Shown: piece by piece, positions 15,742 through 25,804 of the stretch
How the letters are laid out: each line of letters begins with the position of its first letter
Position numbering within the stretch: position 1 is the first letter of the stretch
Assembly (NCBI RefSeq): GCF_004331465.1
Contig: NZ_SJKB01000016.1
Location: forward strand, 100,359 to 164,358
Reading direction: 5' to 3'
Origin: Kribbella pittospori
Lineage (GTDB): Bacteria; Actinomycetota; Actinomycetes; Propionibacteriales; Kribbellaceae
DNA length: 64,000 nt
Notes under the pieces: generated by a model
The model's input: the letters and a program-made list of their open reading frames with translations, nothing else
Told to the model about the DNA's origin: nothing
Databases searched by the model: none
Position numbers and translations under genes: made by a program

Positions 15742-18700
15742 TTAGAGGCGGCGTTCGGTGGCTGTGGTGGGGTTGAGGAACAGGAGGATGGGCGTGGCGG
15801 TGTTGGGGAGGATGGCTGCGTACGCCTGGAGTTGGGGTGCGTAGTAGGCGACCCGGCTGTCCAGCGCTGCGGCGGGGATGGCGTCGGTCTTGTAGTCGAC
15901 GATCGTGAGGCGGCCGTCGTCCTCGCGGTAGATGAGGTCGACGAAACCCTCGAGGATCGTGCCGTCGGGCTGGACGGTGCCGACGTACGACTCGCGCCAG
16001 TGCTCCCGAGCGGCGGCGCGTTGAACCACCTCGGATGCCAGCGCCGAACGCGCGAGCGCCGTGACGACATCGGCGTACTCGAGGACACCTTCGGCAAGGC
16101 ACTGCGCCGACACCGCGGCCTCGAGCCCGGCGCCGTTGCTCAGGTCAACCACCTGGAGTACGCCGTGAACCGCGCGACCGATCGCGGTGCCGTAGCGGCC
16201 CTTCGACCACGGCGGCAGCTCGAGATCGCGAGGCGCCTTCGCCGTCCCAGGATCCACCTCGGCCAACGCGACATCAGGCCCGGTGCCCTCCAAACCGGAG
16301 GCGCTCTGTGCAGAGCGGGCGCGACTCGCGGCGCGGGCCGCGGACACGCGCGTGTCCCACTCGGTACGGGCGATTGGCGGAGTGACGTCGGCCGTAGTCC
16401 GCGGATCGCGCACGACCGGCGCCGGGCTCTCGAACAGCGTCCCGTGCGGAGCCTCAACCCCGCCGGCGGAAGCGAGGAGCTCCGCGTTGCTGGAGTGCTT
16501 GCGGTTGCCGGAGCGATGCAGCGAGACGACGAGATGGTCGCGGGCGCGGGTGGCCGCGACGTACAGCAGCCGGCGGCGTTCGAACCCGTCCATCTGCTCG
16601 TCAACCGGCTGGACGAGGTCGAAGTCCTCGGTCTGCACCGACGACTTCAGCTTGACCGCATAACCGCCATCCTGCGGCCACAGCACCTGCACGCCGCGCT
16701 GCCGGTTCGGCGCCGCGGTCATGCCGGACAGGATGACGATCGGGAACTCCAGGCCCTTCGCAGCATGGATCGTCATCACCCGCACCGCGTCCGCGTCGGT
16801 CTCGGGCAGGACCGCCTCGGCGACTCGTGACGTCTCCTCACCTTGGTGCGCGGCCCAGGCGAGGTACGAACGCAGGCCGCCATGCTCAACCTCGGACCAC
16901 GCGCGAGCCTGGTCGACGACGAAACGGATCCGGCGCCAGGCATCGCGCGCTCGCGGGCCGATCGCGGCCACCTCGAGCATGCGGCGATCGGCCACGATCT
17001 TGGCCAGGACCTCGCTCGGGGTGAGCCAACGCGAGGCGTAGTACGTCCGGCGGAGCCACTCGATCGCCTCGCCCACCGGATGCGTGAGCAACTGGTCCGG
17101 GATCGGCGCGGTCAAGGTGAAGGAGCCACCAGAGCGCTTCCACACGAAGAGGTCGTCGTCGCCGCACCCGAACAGCGGGGAACGCAAGGTGGTGACAAGC
17201 GCAAGTTGGTCGCTCGGATCACCCAGCGCCCGAGCACAGGCAAGCAGGTCGCGCACCTCGGCGGTCTGGTAGACAAGCGAACTTGCCTCGGCGCGATACG
17301 GGATGTCCGCGCGATCAAGGGCATCCTCGAGGAACGGCAGCGACGTACGGGCTGGAACCAGTACGGCGATGTCGCCGGCCTCGGCCGCCCGCCAGACCCC
17401 GGCGCGCTCGTCGTACACCTGCCAGCCGTCACGGAGCGCCTGCTCGATGACGGCGGCAACGTCGATGGCTTCCCGCTCGCGCAGGACGGACGCCTGTGCG
17501 CGGGGAAGGTCGGCATGTGGCTCGGACCCGAGGATGGTGACGGCAGGACCCGAGACGGACTCGTCGTACTCCACCGGTGCCGCAGCCTCAGACACGACGT
17601 CACCGGGCCGCCGGAAGGGAAGAACGGCCGCGAGATCAGTGACCTGATCGTCATCCTCATCACCAAAGCCGAGGAGCGACAGCTGATCGCCGCTGACACT
17701 GGATGGTTGTTCGGTCTTAGGTATGGACGGTTTCCCGGTCGGACCGCTCCGATGCGGCGACAGCGACTGGTACGACGGCTGAGCAGCCTCCTGCGGCTGG
17801 ATCAGCGTCTCGAAGACCGTGTTGATCCAGGTCAGGATCGGCGGCACCGTACGGAAGTTCGTCGTCAGCGCGACCGTCTCACCCAGCAGGTCCTGCGCCG
17901 TCAGGTACGTCGCGATGTTCGCCCGACGGAAGCGGTAGATCGACTGTTTCGGGTCGCCGACCACGAACAGCCGGCCCTCCGGTACCTCGACGTCACGCCA
18001 GTCCTCGGCGTCCGCCTCCGCGCCGCCCGCGATCCGGACCGCCAGCTCGATCTGAATCGGATCGGTGTCCTGGAACTCGTCCAGCAGCAGCCGCTCGTAC
18101 CGCTCCTGCAGCGCCGACCGCACCGACGGCTCTCGCCGGAGCAGATCGCGCGCCAGCACCAGCAGGTCGTGGAACTCGAGCCGCCCCTCGGCCCGTCGCA
18201 GCTCCGCCGACTCCAGCACCCGCTCCGCGATCCAGTGCGAAAGGTGCCGAAGGCAAGCATCCAGCAGCAGGTCGACCAGGGAGTTGGCCACGTCGACGAC
18301 CGCGGAGCAGTCGTCGCGCACCTTGGTGATGTCCGGCCAGTTCTCCTTGCGCCCGATCCGGCCGATCTTCAGCCCCCGCAACGACTGCAGGATCGCCAGC
18401 TGCCGCTCCTGGTCGGTCGCGGCGTCCAGCATCACCCCGAGCTCGCGGAGGTAGTGCACCTTCGGCAGCAGCCGGTCCTCGGGATCCATGCACGCCTCGG
18501 CCACCCCGCCGATCTGCGCGGCGGCCGCGATCAGACCGCTGAGATCCGGCATCGCCACCAACTCGGGCGGCTCCACCAGTACGCGCTCGGCAATGAGGTC
18601 CCAGTCGTTGCCGAACAGCCGCGCCAGCGATCGCAGATGCTTCAGCTCGACGCCGACCGCCATCGCCAGCAGCAACGGCTCGGCGATCGAGTCGTCGTCC

Positions 18701-19140
18701 AGCAACTGCTGCTGCAACTCCGCCCAGCGTTCCTCGAAGGCGACCGACGACCCGACCTCGTCCAGTACGTCGATCAGCGGCGGCAGGCCGGCCTCGATCG
18801 GATGCGCCAGCAGAAGTTGCTGCGCGAACGCGTGCAACGTCCCGATCGACGCGGAGTCGAGGTCGTCCAACGCCTCGTCCGCCTGCGCCCTGGCCGGTCC
18901 CTTCCGCGCCTTCTCGAACTCGACCCGCAGCCGGTCGCGCAGCTCCGCCCCGGCCTTCTCGGTGAAGGTGACGGCCGCGATCGTCCGTAGCGGTACGCCG
19001 TCCCGGAGTACCAGCGTGGTGACCCGATCGACCAGCGCGTGCGTCTTCCCCGACCCGGCGCCCGCCTCGACGAACAGTGTCGACCACGTGTCCGACCGGA
19101 TCCGCTCGCGGGCCGGCTCGTCCAGCAGTTGCTCACTCAT
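15742..19140 (-). CDS. UvrD/AddA-like ATP-dependent helicase-nuclease
   Basis: 1132 residues. SF1 helicase motifs in order: Walker A VEAGAGSGKTHALVDR (about 25-38), FTEKAGAELRDRL (motif Ia), LLLDEFQDTDP (Walker B, about 350), VVGDPKQSIYRFRRAN (motif III), IHAAKGLEFPIVILSG (motif V) and LLYVAATRARDHLVVS (motif VI). The C-terminal 90 residues hold a PD-(D/E)XK nuclease core, EGFVDLIYRED and LTIVDYKTDA (about 1062-1085). This is the AddA/RecB architecture for processing double-strand breaks. The start ATG 19140 overlaps the end of the AddB-like gene by 8 bp, so both are made together. Actinobacteria also have AdnAB; which system this belongs to needs a phylogeny. Confidence 0.9.
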   Translation of the reverse strand: MSEQLLDEPARERIRSDTWSTLFVEAGAGSGKTHALVDRVTTLVLRDGVPLRTIAAVTFTEKAGAELRDRLRVEFEKARKGPARAQADEALDDLDSASIGTLHAFAQQLLLAHPIEAGLPPLIDVLDEVGSSVAFEERWAELQQQLLDDDSIAEPLLLAMAVGVELKHLRSLARLFGNDWDLIAERVLVEPPELVAMPDLSGLIAAAAQIGGVAEACMDPEDRLLPKVHYLRELGVMLDAATDQERQLAILQSLRGLKIGRIGRKENWPDITKVRDDCSAVVDVANSLVDLLLDACLRHLSHWIAERVLESAELRRAEGRLEFHDLLVLARDLLRREPSVRSALQERYERLLLDEFQDTDPIQIELAVRIAGGAEADAEDWRDVEVPEGRLFVVGDPKQSIYRFRRANIATYLTAQDLLGETVALTTNFRTVPPILTWINTVFETLIQPQEAAQPSYQSLSPHRSGPTGKPSIPKTEQPSSVSGDQLSLLGFGDEDDDQVTDLAAVLPFRRPGDVVSEAAAPVEYDESVSGPAVTILGSEPHADLPRAQASVLREREAIDVAAVIEQALRDGWQVYDERAGVWRAAEAGDIAVLVPARTSLPFLEDALDRADIPYRAEASSLVYQTAEVRDLLACARALGDPSDQLALVTTLRSPLFGCGDDDLFVWKRSGGSFTLTAPIPDQLLTHPVGEAIEWLRRTYYASRWLTPSEVLAKIVADRRMLEVAAIGPRARDAWRRIRFVVDQARAWSEVEHGGLRSYLAWAAHQGEETSRVAEAVLPETDADAVRVMTIHAAKGLEFPIVILSGMTAAPNRQRGVQVLWPQDGGYAVKLKSSVQTEDFDLVQPVDEQMDGFERRRLLYVAATRARDHLVVSLHRSGNRKHSSNAELLASAGGVEAPHGTLFESPAPVVRDPRTTADVTPPIARTEWDTRVSAARAASRARSAQSASGLEGTGPDVALAEVDPGTAKAPRDLELPPWSKGRYGTAIGRAVHGVLQVVDLSNGAGLEAAVSAQCLAEGVLEYADVVTALARSALASEVVQRAAAREHWRESYVGTVQPDGTILEGFVDLIYREDDGRLTIVDYKTDAIPAAALDSRVAYYAPQLQAYAAILPNTATPILLFLNPTTATERRL

Positions 19141-22100
19141 CGCCGGCCTCCTCGTACACGACCGGGTCGATCAACCGGACCAGACGCTCCAACGCCGGAT
19201 CGTGGCGCTTGCGGTCCCACCGCGCCCGCACCTCGCTGTGGCCGAGGCCGTCGGGGTTGCAATACGGACACTGCACCCAGAGGAAGTCCGGGATCTCCGG
19301 TGCCTTCGGCGGGAAGAACCCGGCCGCGATCGACGACACGATCACGTCGAGGGTGTCGACGTACCGCGCCTCGACCTCCGGGGTCAGCGGCACCGGGATC
19401 CGCTTCCCGCCGCGCCGGACGAACCAGTACGACGCCTCGACCGGGGTCGACTGCTCTCCCAGGCGAGCGCGGGCCGCATAGGCGTACACCGGCAGCTGCA
19501 GCTTCGTCCCGCCCGCGACCGGGTCGGACTCGATCGCCTCGTACCGCGAGAACCCTCCGGTCTTCACATCCGTGACGTAGATCGTCCCGTCCTGACCGAG
19601 GTCGACCATGTCGGCCGAACCGCGGAGCAGCACGCGTCCCGATGGCACCAGGATCTCGACCGGCGGCTCGCCCTCGAACCCGAACCGCAGCTCGCTCGCC
19701 ACCACCGACGCATCCCGCAGCGAACGCCATCGCTCGTCGTCGGCGAGCAGCTCCATCAGGTCGTGCAGGATCCGCAGCCGCTCGCGCTGCCACAAGCGCG
19801 GATGCCCGGTCAGCCCTTCCGCCTCGAACTGATCGGCCAGGTCCGCACCGATTGCCAGCAGCAAGCTCCGCTGCTCGGCCGACCACGGCTCGCCGTACCC
19901 GGGCAACGAACCGGCCAGCCGCGAGACGAACGCATCGAGACTGTTGTGGATCAGGTTGCCGATCTGCAGTGGCGAGATGACGAGCAGGTCCTCCGGCGCC
20001 TCGAGCGGCTCCACCTGAAGCAACCGCTCGACGAAGTACGCATGCGGGCAGGTCGCGTACGCCTCCAGGGACGTCGGCGACGCGATCCGGTCCTCCACCG
20101 CGTACTCCGGCAAGCCCGGCACCCCGGACAGGTCGCCGTCGAACCGAGTGAACGCGTTGCTGCCACGCCCTCGCAGCAGCTCGCGCGCACGTACCAACAC
20201 CGCGTCGTTCAGCCACAACCCAGCCGCCGCCGACCGGACCTGCCACTCCTGCTCCGTCGCAGGGATGGTTGCCGTCGTCAACGATCCCGCGTACGACGCC
20301 GACGTCCGCAGTCGGTCGCCGTACTCGCCCTGGTCCCACTGTGTCGCCGCGAGTGCGTGATCGCCGGTCAGCGATCGCAACGACCCGAGCAACCAGCGCG
20401 TCGGCAATCGCCGTGAGGATCGGCGCAGATCGCCACGTGGGAACGACGCCACCACCTTCCGAGACCCGGCAGAGAACGCAGCCAACAGGTGCCGCTGCTT
20501 CTCGTCCAGCCGATCCCGGAACGACGCCAACTCCGGCGCCGCGGCCTCGCGAACCCGATGCGGAAGCAACGCGTCCTCGTGCACCCGACCCGGATACAGA
20601 TCCTCCGACAGGCCGACGACGTAGACGATGTCGGCCGACAATCCGATGCTCGCGGACATCGGCGCCACCAGTACGCCGGTGCCGAATGTGCCGACGCGGG
20701 GGAGCGACTGCTGCAACTCCAGATCCAGTACGTCGCGCAGCACCGCGAGGCTGGCCGGCGTACCGAGCTCGTCCAACGTGGACAGGCCTTTCAGCGATCC
20801 CTCGACCGCCGCAGCGGCGTACTGCTCCTCGATCGGGAGGGACGAGTAGTCGCCGAGCAGATCGTGGAAGAGTTGCAGGACGCCGTCGGCCAGCTCGGCC
20901 CACGTCTCCAACAGCGTGAGAGCACCCAGGCGACGCCGAAGCTCTGAAGCGAAGGCATGCAACCGCTCGGCCCGCTCCGCGTTGTACCGCGCGCGCCGGA
21001 TCGCGGCCGGCCGTGAATCCTCGGCGGCCTCTTCCTGATTCGCCGTACGACGCTCGGCCTCGGCGTACCGAGCCAGACGCGTATCCCAGTCGTCGCCGCG
21101 AACCACACCAGCGGCCCGAGACATGCGCTCCCACTGCGGCACCGGGATCCGCTCTCCGGTGAAGTCGCGCGTCGGCGCGTTGGCGAGCGCACGGAACACA
21201 TCGGCCCGTGGCAGGTCGTGGTCGACGAGCGCCAGCACCTCGAGCAGAGTCCGTGCGATCGCCCGCTCGTGCACCGGCCGCGTGCCGGGACCGTTGACCT
21301 CGATCTGCGCCGCGGCGAGATGCTCGTGCAGGAGCCGTGCGTACGGCGCCGCGGCCGTGTACAGCACCGCGATGCGATGGGCCGGAGTGCGCTCCAGGGA
21401 CGCGACCACATCGCGAACCACACAACGCACCTCGTCGTCGGCATCGGACGCATTCAGGATCTCGGTCGCGACCGGGTAGTTCTTCGAGATCGACGTTGGC
21501 AGATCGATGCCGATGCGTTCCAGCGAACGCCGCACCGCACGGTCCGCCCGCCGTACGTCGGTCAGACCGATGATGACCGTGAGGTCTGCAGCCGCGGCGC
21601 CGAGCTCCTCGACGAAGGCGGCCTCGGACTGGGTGAGCTCCTGGGGCAGATACAGAACCAGAGCCCCCAGCTCACCGACGATCGCGGGGTCTGCGGCGAC
21701 GCGTGCAGCCGCGGCGCGGAGTAGATCGGTCTCGTCGTACCAATCCGCGCCGAGCTCTGTGGTGACGTGGCGGTGGAGCCGGACCAGGTCGGGGCCGAGC
21801 ACGGATGCACCGGCGACGTTGTCGAGCGCCGCATCGGTCAGGTCGCGGAGCTCGCGGTGGGCTGACGCAAGCGCTTGGATCGTCGATGGATGCTCGGCGA
21901 CGTCCTGGAAGATCCCGGGCGCCTTCGAGAGCGCGGTCCGCCAGGTCGCGGCCACGATCGGACGCGTGGCCGGCCGACGCGGCGACAGCACACCGGCCGC
22001 GAGCTGCTCGGCCAATCGCTCCAAGGTCGCCAGATAGAGGCCTGCGATGCCGGACAGCGCGAGCCGGCGGCGGGCGATGACCCCGGACAGGTTGTTGGGC

Positions 22101-22216
22101 AGCAGCAGCGTGACGGGCTTCATCGGATCGTCGGCCTTCAGCCGCGCGACCACGGCCTGCAGGCACTCCAGCGCGGCCGCACCGTAGGCCGTGCTCTCGA
22201 TCCGGGTGCTGCTCAC
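19133..22216 (-). CDS. AddB-like PD-(D/E)XK nuclease / inactive helicase protein
   Basis: 1027 residues from GTG 22216 with GGGGG seven bases upstream. The N-terminus (TLLLPNNLSGVIARRRLAL) is the AddB-type helicase-like domain without a proper Walker A, and the middle has VLYTAAAPYARLLHEHL and a degenerate helicase core. The C-terminus has the nuclease core LRGSADMVDLG and YVTDVKTGG (about 870-885), followed by KLQLPVYAYAARARLG. One cysteine in YATCPHAYF (about 721) and CPYC (about 982) match three of the four iron-sulphur ligands of AddB; the fourth is not evident. It is the first gene of a two-gene operon for recombinational repair with the AddA-like helicase. Confidence 0.88.
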   Translation of the reverse strand: MSSTRIESTAYGAAALECLQAVVARLKADDPMKPVTLLLPNNLSGVIARRRLALSGIAGLYLATLERLAEQLAAGVLSPRRPATRPIVAATWRTALSKAPGIFQDVAEHPSTIQALASAHRELRDLTDAALDNVAGASVLGPDLVRLHRHVTTELGADWYDETDLLRAAAARVAADPAIVGELGALVLYLPQELTQSEAAFVEELGAAAADLTVIIGLTDVRRADRAVRRSLERIGIDLPTSISKNYPVATEILNASDADDEVRCVVRDVVASLERTPAHRIAVLYTAAAPYARLLHEHLAAAQIEVNGPGTRPVHERAIARTLLEVLALVDHDLPRADVFRALANAPTRDFTGERIPVPQWERMSRAAGVVRGDDWDTRLARYAEAERRTANQEEAAEDSRPAAIRRARYNAERAERLHAFASELRRRLGALTLLETWAELADGVLQLFHDLLGDYSSLPIEEQYAAAAVEGSLKGLSTLDELGTPASLAVLRDVLDLELQQSLPRVGTFGTGVLVAPMSASIGLSADIVYVVGLSEDLYPGRVHEDALLPHRVREAAAPELASFRDRLDEKQRHLLAAFSAGSRKVVASFPRGDLRRSSRRLPTRWLLGSLRSLTGDHALAATQWDQGEYGDRLRTSASYAGSLTTATIPATEQEWQVRSAAAGLWLNDAVLVRARELLRGRGSNAFTRFDGDLSGVPGLPEYAVEDRIASPTSLEAYATCPHAYFVERLLQVEPLEAPEDLLVISPLQIGNLIHNSLDAFVSRLAGSLPGYGEPWSAEQRSLLLAIGADLADQFEAEGLTGHPRLWQRERLRILHDLMELLADDERWRSLRDASVVASELRFGFEGEPPVEILVPSGRVLLRGSADMVDLGQDGTIYVTDVKTGGFSRYEAIESDPVAGGTKLQLPVYAYAARARLGEQSTPVEASYWFVRRGGKRIPVPLTPEVEARYVDTLDVIVSSIAAGFFPPKAPEIPDFLWVQCPYCNPDGLGHSEVRARWDRKRHDPALERLVRLIDPVVYEEAGDE

Positions 22217-22337
22217 CGAAACCCCCGATGCGTTGACTGTCACCGCAGACGGTAAACCCTGGCACGGACAGAAAGATGACGGGGCGCGAAACGCCAAGGT
22301 TTCTGCAGGGTTCGCGACCGGCTCGCACAATGAAGGA

Positions 22338-22535
22338 ATGACCAGGGAGACGACGATCGCGCGGGCGCTGCTCGTGCTGGTCTTCGCGCCCGCCGGCGGG
22401 CTGTTCGGCAAGGCCGTCGCCGACGCCGCGCAGGGCCGCGAGTGGTGGCCGTGGCTGGTCGCCGCACTGATCTGGCTGGTCGTGTCGGGACTGGTCGCGA
22501 TGGCGGTGTCGAACCGGTTCGACGAGCACAGATAA
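22338..22535 (+). CDS. Small two-helix membrane protein
   Basis: 65 residues from ATG 22338. Two hydrophobic segments (ARALLVLVFAPAGGLFGKAV and WLVAALIWLVVSGLVAMAV) separated by a short charged turn, with a charged C-terminus. No family is recognised. It is divergent from the AddB-like gene, 121 bp away, and is followed 7 bp later by the VOC gene, so both may be co-transcribed. Confidence 0.65.
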   Translation: MTRETTIARALLVLVFAPAGGLFGKAVADAAQGREWWPWLVAALIWLVVSGLVAMAVSNRFDEHR

Positions 22536-22542
22536 TGCTCCG

Positions 22543-22938
22543 ATGGCAGCCGCTGTGCATCATGTCGAGATCTGGGTCCCGGACCTGTCCCGGGCACTGA
22601 GGAGTTGGGGCTGGATCCTCAACCGGCTGGGCTGGAAGGACGGTGACGGCTGGCCCGGCGGGATGACCTGGACCGCACCCGACGGCAGCTATGTCGTGGT
22701 CGAGCAGAGCCCAGCGATGTCCGCCGAAGAGCACGACCGGATGCGCCCTGGCATGAACCATCTCGCGCTGAACGCGGCCGGTCGCGCCGAGGTCGACTCG
22801 ATCGTCGGCGAAGCCACCCGGAACGGCTGGACGCTGATGTTCGCCGACCGGCACCCGTACGCCGGCGGCCCGCAGCATTACGCCGCCTTCCTGCACAACG
22901 AGGACGGTTACGAGCTCGAGATCGTCGCCCCCGAGTAA
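22543..22938 (+). CDS. VOC family protein (glyoxalase/bleomycin-resistance fold)
   Basis: 131 residues. AAVHHVEIWVPDLSRALRSW gives the first metal-ligand histidine, and GMNHLALNAAGRAEVDSIVG the second. AAFLHNEDGYELEIVAP provides the glutamate that ends most single-module VOC proteins. A single VOC module of usual length that should dimerise around a metal ion. Substrate unknown. Seven bases separate it from the preceding small membrane protein. Confidence 0.88.
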   Translation: MAAAVHHVEIWVPDLSRALRSWGWILNRLGWKDGDGWPGGMTWTAPDGSYVVVEQSPAMSAEEHDRMRPGMNHLALNAAGRAEVDSIVGEATRNGWTLMFADRHPYAGGPQHYAAFLHNEDGYELEIVAPE

Positions 22939-22988
22939 CTGGGCCGGAGGGTGAGACTACTGATGCCTGGAGTGACACCAGGGACTGT

Positions 22989-23009
22989 TGGTGTGACATG
23001 GTTACACCA
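22989..23009. promoter_or_regulatory. Inverted repeat upstream of the FtsK-like gene
   Basis: TGGTGT-9-ACACCA (22989-22994 and 23004-23009) is a perfect 6-bp dyad, 45 bp before the ATPase gene. A related half-site GTGACACCAG lies just upstream at about 22973. The position suits an operator for the whole toxin locus. No regulator gene is in the cluster. Confidence 0.45.
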
Positions 23010-23053
23010 GGCAATCAGTACGGTCGCGGGGCAAGTGTGGAAGGACGGTGCTC

Positions 23054-25804
23054 GTGACGGAGAAGCCTGACGGGGGAAGTCCGCCCGGACCGGTTTCGCC
23101 GGAGCTCCTGGAAGCGCGGATCCGCGGTCTCCAACACGCTCTCGGGCAGTTGCTGGACAACGCCCACCGGCTGACGTACGGCGAGCACCAGCGGGCCGTG
23201 CAGCTGCATCGTCAGTTACAGGAGCAGACCACAATCGCCCGTCGTGAGTCCCGCGGGCTGGTCGATGCCAAGACAGCCGAGGCACTGGCCGAGGCCGAGC
23301 CGGCTGCACGCCTACTCGCGGACCGACTCGCACCCGGTCTCGCGGCAGTCCCCCCGAACGACGCCCGCTGGCGCTCGCGCCAATTGGTCGGCGCAGGCGT
23401 CCCGTCGTACATCCGGGTGGGTGAGCTGGACGCCGGTACGCCGGTCGTCGCGCCACTGCTGCGGACGAACGGCTGGAAGGTGACCGCCGACCGCAACGAG
23501 TCCGCCCGCCGGCTCCTGCAGAGCGTTGCGATGCGACTGGTCGCGGCCGCCGAACCGTTCCGGATCAGGGTGGACGCGTACGACCCGCATCTCACCGGCA
23601 TGATGGGGCTGCTCGGCCACCTGACCACGAAGTACCCGCAATTGGTGCCCAGGGCAACGCACACCGCAGAGCAGCTGCACGGTGTGCTGTCCGGACTGGT
23701 CGATGTGTCGTCGCTGCGGGCCAGCCGGCAGGCGCAGCTCGGGCACAAGCGGTTCGAGGACCTGATTCGGGAGACCGGCCGGGTGACCGATCCGTACCGG
23801 CTGGTCATCCTGTTCGACTACCCGGCCGGCATCGACACGCTCGCCCAGCGCGACCTGCTCCGGTTGGCCGCGACGGCCGGCGAACGCGGCATCTGCTTTC
23901 TGGTCCACCACGACCCATCGACCTCGGCGGAGTCCGACGTCGACACCAAGCAGTTGCTCGATCACCTCACCTCCGTTGCCATTGCCAACAACAAGGTCGA
24001 GGTCGCGCAACTGCCCGGCGTACCGGCGAAGCTCGATCCGGCGTTCGACGCGAACGTTGCCGCCGGCATCTGTGACGTGATCGCGGAGCTGGCGGAGATC
24101 GCCGTACTGCCGACGATCGACTTCGACCGGACCCTGCCGGACCGCTCCGCCTGGTGGCAGCCGGTGACCGACGAGCTGAACACGGTCATCGGGTACGACG
24201 ACCGCACGCCGGCGCTGGTGCGGTTGCGCAGCGGCAACCCGGCGCTGCCGCACGTCCTCGTCGGCGGTGCGGTCGGTCAGGGCAAGTCGAACCTGTTACT
24301 CGTGATGATCCACGGTCTGGCCGCGCGGCACGATCCGGTGGATCTGGAGATGTACCTGCTCGACTTCAAGCACGGTGTCGAGTTCTCCGCGCTGGGTCCG
24401 GCGGGGGAGCGGGAGCACTGGCTTCCGCATGTGCGCGTGCTGGGGATCCACAGCGATCGGGAGTTCGGTCTCGCCGTACTGCGGCACCTGTCCGACGAAC
24501 TGGCGCGGCGCAGCGAGATCTTCAAGTCGCACGGGAACGTCGCCGACATCGCAGAGCTCGAGCCGGGACCGGACCGGCCGCCGCGGATCCTCGTCGTACT
24601 GGATGAGTTCCAGGTGCTGCTGGAGGACGACGACGAACTTGCCGACGAGGCGGCCAAGCTGTTGGAGCGGTTGGTGCGGTTGGGGCGTGCGTACGGCGTC
24701 CATGTGGTGCTGGCGACGCAGACGATCGAGGGTGTGAAGCGGCTGTCGACGCGGCGGGACTCGATCTTCGGCCAGGTGCCGTACCGGATCGCGCTGAAGA
24801 CCACGCCGGCCGACTCGCAGGCGATCTTGCGGAGCGGGAACACGGCTGCGGCCGAGTTGCAGTTCCGTGGTGAAGCGGTGCTGAACGCGAACTTCGGGTC
24901 GCCGGATGACAACCAGCATGTGCTGGTCAGCTTTGCGGACAAGTTTGTGCTGGACGATCTGCGGCGTGAGCTGTGGCTGCGGGCGGGTGAGGCGGCGCGT
25001 CCGCCCCGGGTCTTCCATCTCGCGGAGCCGGCTCGGTTGGCGGAGACGGCTGCGGCGGTGAAGCCCGAGCTGGGGCGGCCTTGGACTGGTTTGCCGATTG
25101 CGGTGACCGAGGAGCCTGTGCAGGTTGAGGTGCGGGCTGAGCCGGGTGCCGGCGTACTCGTGCTGGGTGATGGTCCGGCTGACGCGCTCGGAGTCCTGAG
25201 CGGTCTGGCGTTGTCGACTGCGGCTGCCGCGGTGGATCCGCCGCGGTTCATCTTCATGGACGGTACGAACTCCGCGCCTGCTGTTGCCGAGGGCAAGGAC
25301 GCGCTGGTGCAGGCGTTGCGGCAGCTCGGGTGCGAGGTCGAGACGGTCGACAAGCACGACGACGTCGTACCGCGGCTGTTCTCCCTGCGGGACGCGGTCC
25401 GCAACGGGCAGGTCGGTGAGACCTATCTGCTCGGGTTCGGCTTCCACGGCGTACCGCGGATGCAGCTGCACGCCGACGGGTACTTCGAGAGCCCGGCGAA
25501 CGCGCTGCAGGACATCGTGCGGGACGGACCGGCGCAGGGGCTCGTCACCTTCGGGTGGTGGAACCGGCTGCACGTCTGCACCGAGCAGCTCGGGTACGGG
25601 CGTGCCAATGTGGCGACCCACCTCTTCCTCCGGCACCCGCAGGACGGCGTACGTGCGGTGTGCGGTCCGCTGGTGCGGTGGGCTTCCGAACCGCACCGCG
25701 GGTTGCTGTGGGACGGGCTGCATCCTGAGGCGCAGATCGTCGTACCGTTTGCCGCACTGCGGTCCGACGAGGTGGACCGTGCAGTGGAGCAGGTACGGCG
25801 ATGA
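23054..25804 (+). CDS. FtsK/SpoIIIE-type ATPase of the toxin locus
   Basis: 916 residues. GTG 23054 has AAGGA at good spacing; GTG 23048 is also possible. Residues 1-120 are helical and charged, followed by an alpha/beta region. A single FtsK/HerA ATPase domain has Walker A GGAVGQGKSNLLLVMIHGLA (about 404), MYLLDFKHGVEF, Walker B RILVVLDEFQVLLED (about 512) and VHVVLATQTIEGVK (sensor). The last 250 residues look like a second, degenerate nucleotide-fold domain (GAGVLVLGDGPADALGVL) without a Walker A. There are no membrane segments, unlike EccC or FtsK. The next gene, a coiled-coil membrane protein, overlaps it by ATGA. It probably powers movement of a protein or DNA substrate for this locus. 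Confidence 0.85.
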   Translation: MTEKPDGGSPPGPVSPELLEARIRGLQHALGQLLDNAHRLTYGEHQRAVQLHRQLQEQTTIARRESRGLVDAKTAEALAEAEPAARLLADRLAPGLAAVPPNDARWRSRQLVGAGVPSYIRVGELDAGTPVVAPLLRTNGWKVTADRNESARRLLQSVAMRLVAAAEPFRIRVDAYDPHLTGMMGLLGHLTTKYPQLVPRATHTAEQLHGVLSGLVDVSSLRASRQAQLGHKRFEDLIRETGRVTDPYRLVILFDYPAGIDTLAQRDLLRLAATAGERGICFLVHHDPSTSAESDVDTKQLLDHLTSVAIANNKVEVAQLPGVPAKLDPAFDANVAAGICDVIAELAEIAVLPTIDFDRTLPDRSAWWQPVTDELNTVIGYDDRTPALVRLRSGNPALPHVLVGGAVGQGKSNLLLVMIHGLAARHDPVDLEMYLLDFKHGVEFSALGPAGEREHWLPHVRVLGIHSDREFGLAVLRHLSDELARRSEIFKSHGNVADIAELEPGPDRPPRILVVLDEFQVLLEDDDELADEAAKLLERLVRLGRAYGVHVVLATQTIEGVKRLSTRRDSIFGQVPYRIALKTTPADSQAILRSGNTAAAELQFRGEAVLNANFGSPDDNQHVLVSFADKFVLDDLRRELWLRAGEAARPPRVFHLAEPARLAETAAAVKPELGRPWTGLPIAVTEEPVQVEVRAEPGAGVLVLGDGPADALGVLSGLALSTAAAAVDPPRFIFMDGTNSAPAVAEGKDALVQALRQLGCEVETVDKHDDVVPRLFSLRDAVRNGQVGETYLLGFGFHGVPRMQLHADGYFESPANALQDIVRDGPAQGLVTFGWWNRLHVCTEQLGYGRANVATHLFLRHPQDGVRAVCGPLVRWASEPHRGLLWDGLHPEAQIVVPFAALRSDEVDRAVEQVRR

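Noticed and set aside
15308..16102. Frame with collagen-like G-x-R/G-x-D repeats
   Set aside because: It arises because the minisatellite has no stop codon in any frame; half of it is antisense to the helicase end.
16843..18990. Long plus-strand frame of about 700 codons inside the helicase gene
   Set aside because: It is antisense to intact helicase motifs on the other strand, lacks hydrophobic or known motifs and is rich in Arg, Asp and Gly, as expected for GC-rich antisense frames.
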